Shown: in pieces, positions 1 to 9,970 of the stretch
Layout: each line of letters starts with the position of its first letter
Position numbering within the stretch: the stretch's first letter is position 1
Source of the DNA: Thelonectria olida
Lineage: Eukaryota; Ascomycota; Sordariomycetes; Hypocreales; Nectriaceae
Assembly: GCA_020736575.1 (NCBI GenBank)
Contig: JAGPYM010000004.1
Location: 2,418,001-2,482,000, forward strand
DNA: 64,000 bases
Reading direction: 5' to 3'
Program-made: the position numbers and the translations under genes
The notes under the pieces: generated by a model
Databases searched by the model: none
What the model was told of the DNA's origin: nothing
What the model saw: only the letters and a program-made list of their open reading frames with translations

Positions 1-724
1 GAGTCGAGAAGCCTTGCGAAGTCTTCACAAAGCAACCGACCTCCATCATCCGGGTCAGCGCCCTGAAAACTCGGGAATCAACCGACCTGGACATCCCGTA
101 CAGAATCATCGCGAATTTGGCGGCGACGAATCAACGCCCCCATTACTAACAGCTTGCCTCCACGCCGTTTTGCGCTCCCCAGTCCTGGTCCCACATGCCG
201 GTTTCCCCCAAAGCCGCTTGACGTTCTTGGTCCACTCTGCATAGCATTTTACCCGCAAAAACACGCGACCACCTTCTCGTCCTCCGCTGACTTTAAGTCA
301 CCAGCTCCCGATCTGCCTCGTCCCTTGGTTTTTCTCAGTCGCCCGCCCGTCGGCCCTCACCATCACGGCCCTTACGTGCCGTCCTTCCTCCCCCCCTCGA
401 AACGAGTCCAGAGTCCCTTCAGCCATGCGTAGAGGGTGACTGTCAAAGCGTCTATTCAAAGACCGATCTCGTTTACCACCTTGTCCCACATTTACGGCCC
501 CTCGGCCTGGCCCCGCGATCCCTCGAGCATTTTATCGTCCGAACGTTGCTCGACCGTGAAGCAGCTTCTCAATTGTTCAACTTGCTCGACAGCAAACTTT
601 CCAGCACGGCTATCAACTCAAAGCAGGGTATCCTCTCTACGTCTCCCCACGACGATTTATTATTTCCACGAGGCCTACCTCGCGTCTATTAGTTCCCCAA
701 TTCTCCACTCAAACACATCAGGTC
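1..724. other. Upstream region and probable leader of the C2H2 regulator
   Basis: No gene is recognised here. The stretch is rich in pyrimidines and its short open frames have no recognisable composition or motif. It probably holds the promoter and 5' untranslated leader of the regulator that starts at 725. Confidence 0.5.
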
Positions 725-3700
725 ATGGCCTCGGTACTAGCCACCCAACCAAGCGATCTGAAACCTACTCTCCCCATCTCTCCGGTTAGCTCCGGCGCTG
801 TGGGCTCGAACCAGAATCCCTCGCCCATCGATACAATGCAAACCCAAGATCGGGGCCGACAACGACAAAGCCGTTCGCCTGACGATGGTGGTGATCAGGA
901 TGGAAAGGGCGACGACGGTCCCAACGGGGCATCGTCAAATTCAGACGGGAACGGCCCTGCAAGAAAACGACGACGAAGTCGCAAGGGTTTAGACAAGCGA
1001 TTCGAATGCAATGCTGAAGGTTGTGGAAAGAGCTACTCGAGAGCCGAGCATCTGTACGTTTCTCGCCAGAAACCATGTTGTGCGAGCACTTTATACTAAC
1101 GAGACCTAGGTATCGCCATCAACTAAATCATAATTCAAAGCAGACGTATCGTTGCAGCTTTCCTAACTGCCCACGAACATTCGTCCGAGGAGATCTGTTG
1201 AAGCGTCACATGGATCGACATGCTGCCAAGGGTTCCCAGCTTAACCAGAGAGATTCTATGGCTGGCCATCTGACCCCAGTTCTTGGCCCTGGAAGCAATA
1301 CTCCAGACTTCAACCAAAATGCAATGGACTTTTCCAAACCCCAGCAATCCCCCATGCAATATCAGCAACCTCGGGATCCTAATGTCAACGTTCCTTACCA
1401 GCCGCTGTTCCCCAATGGCAACCTCACAAATGGGATGGATCTCGGGCAAAATCAGGGCTTCGACGACCGATCAGCCCAAATTTCACAACCGCACTCACCT
1501 GTGGTAACACAGCAACCTGCCATGCCAAATAACGGTGCCCCTTTTGGGGTCATGTCACCAATCGCCAACCAGCAAGCCTTCACAAGGCCGCAAAACACCA
1601 TGCCTCAGACCAGCTTCGTCTCACAGCAGAATGTGATGCCGATGAATTTACCTCCGTCACAATTCTCAAGTGCGCAGAACTCAAATCTTGGGGAAACGGG
1701 TCAATACAACACGCCGACCACCACAGAATACACTCAACCAGAGACGTCCCAGGCCGGCGAGCTAATGATGCTGGATCAAATGGCTATGCCCGGGACCGTT
1801 CCTGTGTTCGGCGGCGACGGCGATCTGAATAAGTCTCCATACGTCGGGATGCCAGAGGACTTCATGGCGTATCTGTTCAACTCACCTCAGACAAACATGA
1901 CCCCTGTGATTCCGCCTCAGTACGCAACGTGAGTTATTCTGCCCCATATCCCCTCCCAAAACTTGCATCTAATGTTCCCTAGATACAGCGACCTGCAGAA
2001 TGCACAGTTCAACACATCCTTGTTGGGAGCTGATGCTGCTCTTGGATACTTCCCGGCGGCTCCTCAAACGGTCATGGCAGTCAACAATCTTCTTGACCAA
2101 CAGGTTCCAGAGGCCACGATTTCCGAGGAGAAGAGTCAGGAACTCTTTGAATTCATCAAGGAGCGGTTCCATGACAGCAAACATGCACCCATCGATCGTC
2201 AATGGGGTGGAATCCTCGACGGCGATCGCTCACACGGTGATCACATGCTGAGCAAGAGAATGATGCAAGCCTACATCGGCTCTTATTGGTATCACTTTAG
2301 CGATCAGATGCCGATTCTCCATAAGCCGACCTTTTCGCCTGACAGGACACCAAACCTCCTGCTTCTGTCGATGATGGCGATTGGCGCTGCTTGTCTTGAT
2401 CGCACCCACGGGCACAAGGTAACGAAGGCTGGTGCAAACCTCTCCAACTTCCTTGCGTGGCATCTGCGTTGGGACATCTTCATGGATTTCAATTTCCGAC
2501 CTCCAGCGAAACTTTGGATTTTCCAAGCTCTCATTCTTCTTGAGTTGTATGAGAAGATGTACTCGTCGAGAGAATTGCACGAGCGAGCTCACATCCATCA
2601 TGCGACAACCATTACCTTGATGCGTCGCGGTCGATCACTGATTGGCAAGTCTGCTCTGGACTCACCTCCCAATCCTCGAGATAGCACCAACGGATCTCGC
2701 CAGTCATCAACATCAAGCGTTTCTCCAACCGCAGAGAAGTGGTGGGAGCATTGGGTCACCAGTGAAGCCACACGACGCGCAGCATTCGCAGCATTTGTGA
2801 TCGACTCTATTCACGCTACCATGTTTGGTCATTCAGCCGTCATGGTCGCTCATGAGATGAGACTTCCCTTGCCTTGTGACGACTCGATGTGGCTAGCAGG
2901 AAGCAGCGCTGAGGTCTGGAGGATCGAATCAAATCTCATGTCGAATGGTATAAAGCCAATGTCATTCTTGGAAGGCCTCAAGCGAACCCTAAGCAACCAA
3001 GAAGTGCACACCAACTCCTTCGGAAGGACAGTTCTCATGGCAGGACTTTTGAGTGTGTCCTGGCACATGCACCAGCGAGACCTCCAGGTCAACGTGTTGG
3101 GCGGAGGGATCATCCAGGCTCTTGGTGGACGTGATAGATGGCGCGCAACTCTAACACGAGCATACGACACATGGAAGGTGGACTTTGATAAGGCGTTGGA
3201 ACGCTCAGAGCCTTCGTCGGACCCATACCGCGACGATGTCACCAAAACGAACGAGTTCAACCTTGTTTTTGAGAGTCGTACCGTCCTACATCACCTGGCA
3301 CACATGGCAATGCACGCCGACATCGTGGACTGCCAGATGTTTGCTCGAGCAAAGCGTCTTCTTGGTCGAGCCATCGGTCCACAGGAGTTTAGCAGTGCTC
3401 AGAGACGTATCAAGGATCACTGGGCACATTCGGCTCGAGCTAGGGACGCGACGTTCTATGCAATGAAGTTTCTATGCTCGGTTCTCGCGCCCGACCAGGT
3501 TGAGCCGGCGCACGCGGGAGGCTACCATCTAGATGAGCCATACGACGCTCGCGACGACGTTCTGCTCAACCGGCCCTGGGTCTTGTACTTTGCAGCCCTT
3601 GTTGTTTGGAGCTACGGATTCGCCTTGGAAGGACCATGTCCAAGTGCACCACAGCCCACAACCCGCGAGGAGAAGCTTCGATACATGAGGGAGTACTTTT

Positions 3701-3882
3701 CCCGGTTCAACACCATCGAGAACCCTGGTAATCTCCAGGGCAAGGTGGGCATCAACCAGAACACGGCCCTCTTGATGGTGCTCAAGGACACGTTTGAAAG
3801 CACCCGGTGGGAGCTCTTGCACGAGGCTTCAACGCTCTTGAGCAATTGCATCGTTCTTAACGCCGGTGGCGCAATTCACTGA
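725..3882 (+). CDS. C2H2 zinc finger / fungal_trans transcription factor
   Basis: Nuclear DNA-binding regulator. Exons are 725-1053, 1110-1928 and 1983-3882 (1015 aa). Intron 1 has donor GTACGT, a CTAAC branch site and a TAG acceptor; intron 2 has donor GTGAGT. Both joins restore the frame, the first inside finger 1. The basic stretch RKRRRSRK is followed by two C2H2 fingers at about residues 94-146: C-X4-C...H-X3-H in NAEGCGKSYSRAEHLYRHQ, then CSFPNCPRTFVRGDLLKRH. A long Q/P/N-rich linker follows, then a helical fungal-specific transcription factor region (around QMPILHKPTF, LLLLSMMAIGAACLDR) that runs to the C terminus. Finger pair plus fungal_trans resembles Klf1/AmdX-type regulators, but I cannot assign an ortholog or targets. 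The ATG at 725 is chosen because the frame has no better upstream start. Confidence 0.9.
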
Positions 3883-4358
3883 AGCAAACTTGTGACAAGA
3901 GGAGGACCTAATGAGAGACGAAGAGGGGCTCTACCAAGGACGATGCGTGAAAAGAAGTGCAACATGACCCTATTTTTTTTACGATATACAGACACATGTG
4001 TGTGGTTCATATGGGGGTTGGAGGCTCTAGTGATTTGAATTGCTCTTTTGTACTTTAGAATACCCCAGTGTCCTTGACGACGACAGCGTGTTTTCTTTTT
4101 TCTATCGAATTGCCCAGTGACAGACAGGAGCATTCAGAGATCGGAAATTTGGCGAGTTTCGCCCTCTTCACTCAATCTTTGCGTTTCATTACAAACCCTA
4201 CGTGATGTTCCAGTTCCGAAGTAACTTCCAATTCTCAACACGACTAAGACGCCGCCTTGCATGTGTACATTACCCTGGGGACCCTCGCGCGCTATAAAAC
4301 ATGACTCAAAGCAGAGATTCGTCCAAAGTCATCATCATTATCATCATCCTACATGCTT
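3883..4358. other. Intergenic region between convergent genes
   Basis: These 476 bp separate the 3' ends of the C2H2 regulator and the F-box gene. No coding or RNA feature is seen; presumably it holds the two 3' untranslated regions and poly(A) sites. Confidence 0.5.
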
Positions 4359-6307
4359 TCAGGTCTGTTCTGCCTGCTGGTGGACCACATCCAAGACATC
4401 CATTACGTCCAGCTGGGCATCTAGCAACAAGCCTGGAATCTCCTGGTTCACCTCAAGCTCATGAATTTCTTCTTGCCCATCGTCTTCGTCGTCAGGAAAG
4501 CCATCCTCCGAGTCTGAGGCGAGATCATCAAAGTCCAGAAAAGGTGCGTAAGGTACGTAATTCGCCGCCGTCATGTCGTCCACTGCAGTCTGGGGCGGTG
4601 CGGTTTCGTTGCGAGCCTTCCAAAAGGCCGTAGGGCCGGCAGGACCGTGGACGTCGTAGTCTCTGCAAGGAGCGTGAGCGTGCAGTTATGAAGATGAATG
4701 CTAAGGATAAATGGTATCTCACCTGTCGAACCAGTGGCCAATGACACCACGAGCAGATCCGACGCCGCCGAGCTGAATGCCCTCACTTCGCCAGCGCTCT
4801 TGGCCGTGGAAGATGGAAAAGGTGGTCCAGCGCACCTCTCCTTCCCTCGTCAGGCGGACGGTGCCTTTGCATTCGATACCTTGCCGTTAGTCTGAGCCCG
4901 TCTTTTTCTTTTCATGAAGAGGGACAAGTGGACAACAAGTGGAGGGACCTACCTCGAAGACCAGAATTGGCATCACCGTCCATGGAGTTGTCGAGCGAGT
5001 GTGACCTGCCCTTGAAGTGCACCACGGGAAGATCCTGCCCATCTTCAGGGCCCGGTTCCTCGATTTTCGTGACGTAGATCTTCATCGTGATGAGGCGGGT
5101 CACTTCGTCAGCATCAAGGGGCGGGCGAGGCATATAGGCGTCGAGCAAGTCGCCGACGGGAAAGTTGTAGCTGAACAGTGTGTTGTAGTCAAGAAAGCAA
5201 ACAATCTGATGCGTTTCGTGTTAGTCAATCAGCTCATGCTAGTAGCGAATGGGAGCACGCACACGGTACCACACGCCAGTGACACCGTACGGGTCTCTGA
5301 GCTCGAGGTTTGAGGGAGGGGAGCTCGGTGATGGTTGCGAGAAGCTCCCCGGCCAGGATCCCGAGAACGGGGCGTTCCAGGCCTCATAGAAGAGCGATTC
5401 GACGTCAACTCTTTGGCTAAGATTGTACACCAGCACGACAATGATGGCCTCTACCTTTTCCCAGTCGACGCGGTCGGAGCCGTCGTCAAGGAAGGGCCCC
5501 CAGCGGGTGTCCCGGGTGTACTGGCGCAGATCATAGACCTTGGATGCAGCATAGGGATAGGTGCGCTGGTGATGAGGGCCGACGTGGAGGATGGGCTTTC
5601 CGTACAGGCAGTGCAGCTTTGCGCTGCGCTGGCGAACGGCGGCCATGGCTGATCCGTCACTCGTGACGGGGCCGTGACGTTCATTGCGAACACGCTCGAA
5701 GAGAGATGATCGCTGAAGGAAGGCCTCACGGGTGGACTGTGAAGTGAAAAACTGCTTCAGAAGATCGGCGTTGTGGGAGCTGGCGTGGGTGTTAGGCTTG
5801 TAGGTGCGGGTGCGACTAGTTTCACTAGGTGAAGCGTTTTGGAGGAGACGGTTGACGACGTCGTGGACAAACTCCAACTCCCGCCTCTGGGTGAGGGGAT
5901 CAGCCACTCTGTAACTATCTTAGGTAGGTAGCTGCTTGTCTCACCTTTTTGGCGGTGCGTGGGTGAAGGCATATGGCCCGCAGACGGACAATGTCTCTGA
6001 TTTCAGTCTCATAGTCCAAGTCGAGGTTTGAGGGGGGGTCCTAGGCGCGAGCTGATGAGCGGGTTCCTATGATAGTTACTGGTTAGGCAGCATAACTTAC
6101 CAGGTTCTGCAAGTAGATGTCTCGATGGAGCTTCCTATTGCCCTTGGTAAAGGCGCGGAAGGCTGAGCAGACGTGGGGCAGAAGAGTGACGATGTCAGCG
6201 GGGTCGAGCTGTGTGAAGATGTGGTGGAGGATCTCTGGTGGGAGGGTTGTGAGGCGAGGAGGAGCCATGGTGTTGTTGGAGGAGCGCGGTATTGAATCTG
6301 GCAGCAT
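4359..6307 (-). CDS. F-box protein
   Basis: Probable substrate adaptor of an SCF ubiquitin ligase. Exons on the minus strand: 6307 or 6268 to 6101, 6040-5945, 5886-5263, 5205-4953, 4879-4723 and 4662-4359. All joins keep one frame. Starting at the ATG at 6268 gives 533 aa; the in-frame ATG at 6307 would add 13. The F-box lies within the first 45 residues (LTTLPPEILHHIFTQLD, then VTLLPHVCSAFRAF) and would bind Skp1. The rest lacks recognisable LRR, WD40 or Kelch repeats. It continues through HDVVNRLLQNAS, YDLRQYTRDTRWGPF and a domain with IGHWFDRDYDVHGPAG, ending in an acidic tail (DFDDLASDSEDGFPDDEDD). Several such fungal F-box proteins exist with unknown substrates. The intron 4 acceptor (GGCAAG) is unusual, so that junction is the least certain. 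Confidence 0.85.
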
Positions 6308-6823
6308 TCTTTTCTCGGGAAGACGAGGAAGAAGAAGTCATTCGTAGCAAATGGGAAGATTCGGAGGGTGCAAGGGACGGAGGATGAGTGAGAGATGTCC
6401 AGTGGTGATGACCCAGGTTTATTCACGGACGGGATGGAGGCTTAACTAAGACGTCGGGTTTAACGGACGAGCCCAGCACCTGGAAGGGCGAGCGACACTG
6501 ACGGCCCTGGGGTGTTCCACTGACTGACCGACCGACCTACCCTAAACAGGGTCGTGTGAGAACCACGATTTAATTATTGCCGCTTTCCGTTTGATATGAT
6601 GCCTGCATTTGCATAAACTGCATGGCGTGATATGGTTCCGTTGCACGAGAGAGAACCGCTTCAATGTGAAGACTGGGTGGTTGGGCCGCTAGGCTTCCCT
6701 CACTGTTGTGTCACAGTAAGCCACCCCATGACAGCCAGGGCCAAGATCGGCATCATGACCGCTACTGGCTTACGATATGACACCGTCCAAATGGTTTATT
6801 CCGAGTAGATAGTCGACGCCTAG
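6308..6823. other. Intergenic region upstream of the F-box gene
   Basis: About 515 bp holding the F-box promoter and the downstream side of the thioesterase gene. No coding or RNA feature is recognised. Confidence 0.5.
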
Positions 6824-7435
6824 TTACAGCTTTGGCTTCTTCAAATCAGCATCAATATTCACCTTGCCATGCTCACACACGGCAACCAAGGCCTTATCGC
6901 TCTTCCTCCTCATGGTCCCCCGCAGCGTCGCCAGCTTCTTTCCCACCTGGACAATCTCCGTCTCAATGATGACCTCGACGCCGGCCGGCACTGGACGCAT
7001 GTAGGTGACATTGAGAGTTCTGCTGACGCCCATAAACTGCCAGAACCCTGGCCGGTTGACGAGAGCCAGCGGCAACGTGGTGCAGTAGTCGAAGAGCGTC
7101 GCCGCACAGCCCCCGTGGAGGTTGTCCAGCCGGTTGCAGTTTCCTGGCTGTACCGTGTACGAAAAGGTGCACGACGGGTGAGGCCCCGTGGCATCAGTGG
7201 ATACAAGCGCAAGGTGAGGAATCAGAGTGCTCATCCACTCCTAGATGAACAATGTGTTAGACGACGCAAGTCATTCAAGGGGGAGAGAGGCGCTAACACC
7301 AGCTTTGGGGCGCCCTGAGGCATCGGATGTGATCTTGAGCCATGTGTTGACTTTTTCAAAGTCCGTTCCGTTGAGGAGGGCGTCTTGGTCCTTGGATGGC
7401 GCCGCATTGCGATTCTCTTCCCACGAGTCGGCCAT
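6824..7435 (-). CDS. Hotdog-fold thioesterase (PaaI/THEM2-like)
   Basis: Probably hydrolyses acyl-CoA thioesters. Two exons, 7435-7298 and 7240-6824, give 184 aa. The signature LDNLHGGCAATLFDY (about residues 84-98) matches the 4HBT/PaaI family, with the HGG loop and Asp97 as the likely active-site acid. Strand segments LNVTYMRPVPAG and EIVQVGKKLATLRGTM follow, as in a single hotdog domain. The frame-preserving donor is GTTAGC, which is weak; an overlapping GTGTTA site would break the frame, so this junction is approximate. The C terminus ends KKPKL: a basic tail closing in a non-consensus PTS1-like tripeptide. The gene is head to head with PEX12 (529 bp apart), which makes peroxisomal location worth testing, but that is inference. 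Confidence 0.82.
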
Positions 7436-7964
7436 GGTGAGGGAGGGCGTGGAGGAATATGAATGTGAATATGAATGCCTAGGTGTGAAGTGTTTGCCGC
7501 CTGGAATTGCCAAATTGGGACAGTAAATGAGAGATGAGATGGGATGGTGAGATCTGGGGGAAAGGGGAGTCAAAGGTTAAACGACGTCGCAGTGCAGTGA
7601 CATAGCCGAACAATGCCCAAGGATCTGAACGGAATCTTGTCGATGATGCACCGCGGCATGGACCTTCCTTCATCATGTGCAGACTGCTTTAACTAGAAGT
7701 GAACCCAAGGTTAACCATGGCGGAGACGGTTGAATGTGCCGAGGCAACGGCTTGGATGGCCCGGACCCAGCAATTAATTAACGAGCTACCCACTATAATT
7801 CCGCTGCATCTGAAATCTGGGGTGACGGAGACTCGGAGTTGGTCCCGTTTGACCAAACCACCACCACCAGCAATCATCTTTCTTCCCTTCGTCATCTCTT
7901 CATCTCCCTCTCCCTCTCCTCCTCCTCCCCCTACTCCTCCCGCCGCGCCCAACTCTTCCCAACA
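7436..7964. promoter_or_regulatory. Divergent promoter region, thioesterase / PEX12
   Basis: Both flanking genes are transcribed outward from this 529 bp stretch. A pyrimidine tract of CTCCCT/CCTCCTCC type runs from about 7885 to 7950, just before the PEX12 start codon; such tracts are common in fungal leaders. No specific factor site was recognised. Confidence 0.5.
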
Positions 7965-9250
7965 ATGGAGTTCGTCACCGCCCTTCGGGGCACCTTCGAC
8001 GAGCAAAAGCCCTCCCTCTTCGAAGTTCTCTCCGAACAGCAGCTCAACGCCCTCCTCCCGCCAACCCTTCGATACCTCCTCACCGTCGCCACCCACCGCC
8101 ACCCACGGTACCTCTTGCGCATCCTAAACTCTTTCGATGAGCTCTACGCCGGGGCCATGCTCCTCGTCGAGCGCCACTACCTGCGCACCCGCGGCGGCTC
8201 CTTTACCGAGAACTTCTACGGGCTCAAGCGCGAAAAGGGCCTCCATGCCGAGATCCCCCGAGCATCTATTACCTCTCCAGGCCTTGTGCGCGACACGCTA
8301 AAGCTGTCCACAAAGGACGTATGGAAGAACCTAATTGTCCTCGTTGGCATTCCTTATCTCAAGCGCAAGCTCGACGAGAGCCACGATGTCAACGCGCCGC
8401 GCGCCCTGCTCGGCGCCGCCTATAATCGCATGCCCGATAATCCTACGCTTCGCCAGCGATTTCTACACTACTACCGATGGTTCCTGCGGAACATATACCC
8501 GAGCATCAATGCCGCCTACTACTTTGCCATGCTCGCATTCAACCTTGCCTACCTCTTTGACGGCAGCAAATACCACAGCCCTCTCATGTGGCTGATAGGC
8601 ACTCGGATACGTAGGATGAACGGGGAGGACTACCGGGCCATTGACGCCTTGACCGCGGCTCCGGAAAGGGGTCACACGCCAAATCGAACATCACTCTTCA
8701 ACCCCCGTGAACTCGGCCCTCGGCTGCTCTCCAGCTTGTCCATCTTGCTCCCAACCAGCATTTTTGCCCTCAAGTTCCTCGAATGGTGGTACCAGTCCGA
8801 CTTTGCCAAGCAACTTTCGAGAAGAGCAACAGAGAGCATCGACCTCCCCCCCCTGTGATATCTGGTCTGGACCGCAAGGGAGGCATGGGTAAGAAGAAGA
8901 AGAAGGAGAAGGCAGCCGAGGAGGCAGCCAACGAAGACGAACATGAGCCTTCCGCAGAGGACGCGCCCATTGCGACGCCTTCATTACTGCCAATCTTCAC
9001 AGTTCCATTCCCCGACGATTCGTCATTATGCCCAATTTGTGTCGACGACATTGTCACCCCCACAGCCTGCCAGACCGGCGTGGTGTACTGCTACTCATGC
9101 ATTCACAAATGGATCGAAGGCATACACCAAAAACAGGAGACATTCATGGAAGAGCGCGCTGGAAAGTGGGAGAGCGGCCAAGGAAGATGCGCCGTCACGG
9201 GGAAACGCGTCCTGGGCGGAACGGAAGGACTGAGACGAATTATGGTGTAG
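7965..9250 (+). CDS. PEX12: Peroxin-12 (PEX12), frame interrupted in a C run
   Basis: RING-finger subunit of the peroxisomal ubiquitin ligase (PEX2-PEX10-PEX12) that recycles the PTS1 receptor. The ATG at 7965 (ACAATGG) opens the Pex2/Pex12 N-terminal domain ([60 protein letters not shown]). This frame stops at TGA 8856-8858. The C-terminal half continues in another frame: VISGLDRKG, a lysine-rich linker, then the [21 protein letters not shown] and [10 protein letters not shown], ending at 9250. The switch falls at a run of eight C (8846-8853); nine would give one frame of about 428 aa, near the usual fungal length. I saw no GT-AG intron that fixes it. It is either an assembly indel or a real one-base loss; in the latter case the product lacks its RING. 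Confidence 0.88.
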
Positions 9251-9970
9251 AAGTCCCGCACGCCACACCTGGGTGTCGAAGAGAAGGAATAGAAGCGCAT
9301 TTTCGGGCATGGCGTAGGTGTTTGGTTATGAATACCCGGCGTCTTTTCGTTTCGTGTTTCGCCTATTCATAGGCATGTGATGGGAGGCTGACTGACAGCA
9401 CCGCCATGTTGGTATTTGGTCCGCCCTTTGAAGGAATGGACTCGCGCGTCATGTCTCAGATAAAGTCCAGGCGACGACCGCCTCAAGCGCTCAGATTGCC
9501 GCCAGTGCGAGAGTGAATGTCTCAGACATTCACCCCGACGACCGACCTGGGCTCTCACGGACCAGCATTGTGTAAGAGGTTTCCGCCCAGTTGTGGAATG
9601 GAGATTAAAGAGAAGTCGGCGGTTACGCGGCAGTTTCCAACGGCATGGATCCAACAATGCATGGCCGGTCTATTACATTCTCCTATCCTGGCCGAGCCCT
9701 CGTTTGGAACGTTGTCGGAGCCGCGTGGTGTCTCGACCGAGTGTCCGAGTCCCTCTTCAACCTTTGTCAAGTATGTTCGTGGGTTGCCCAGCCTCGGTTG
9801 GAGGAATTCCGCGTGGTCGGGGCATCATGCTGAGTAGCAAGCTGAGAAGCAGATGAATAGATAAAAGGCTCGTCTTGTTCCCAAAATCGAATGCTCAGCC
9901 TTGCAAGTCATACTCCTCAGGGACTCTCTTGACTAGACAGAACATCTGGTCTTTGGCTGTGACCTGAACA
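9251..9970. other. Intergenic region between PEX12 and GH16 gene
   Basis: About 720 bp. The frame upstream of the GH16 ATG at 9971 is closed by TGA at 9965. If that gene has a first exon coding a signal peptide it should lie here, but I could not find a convincing one. No other feature is recognised. Confidence 0.4.
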
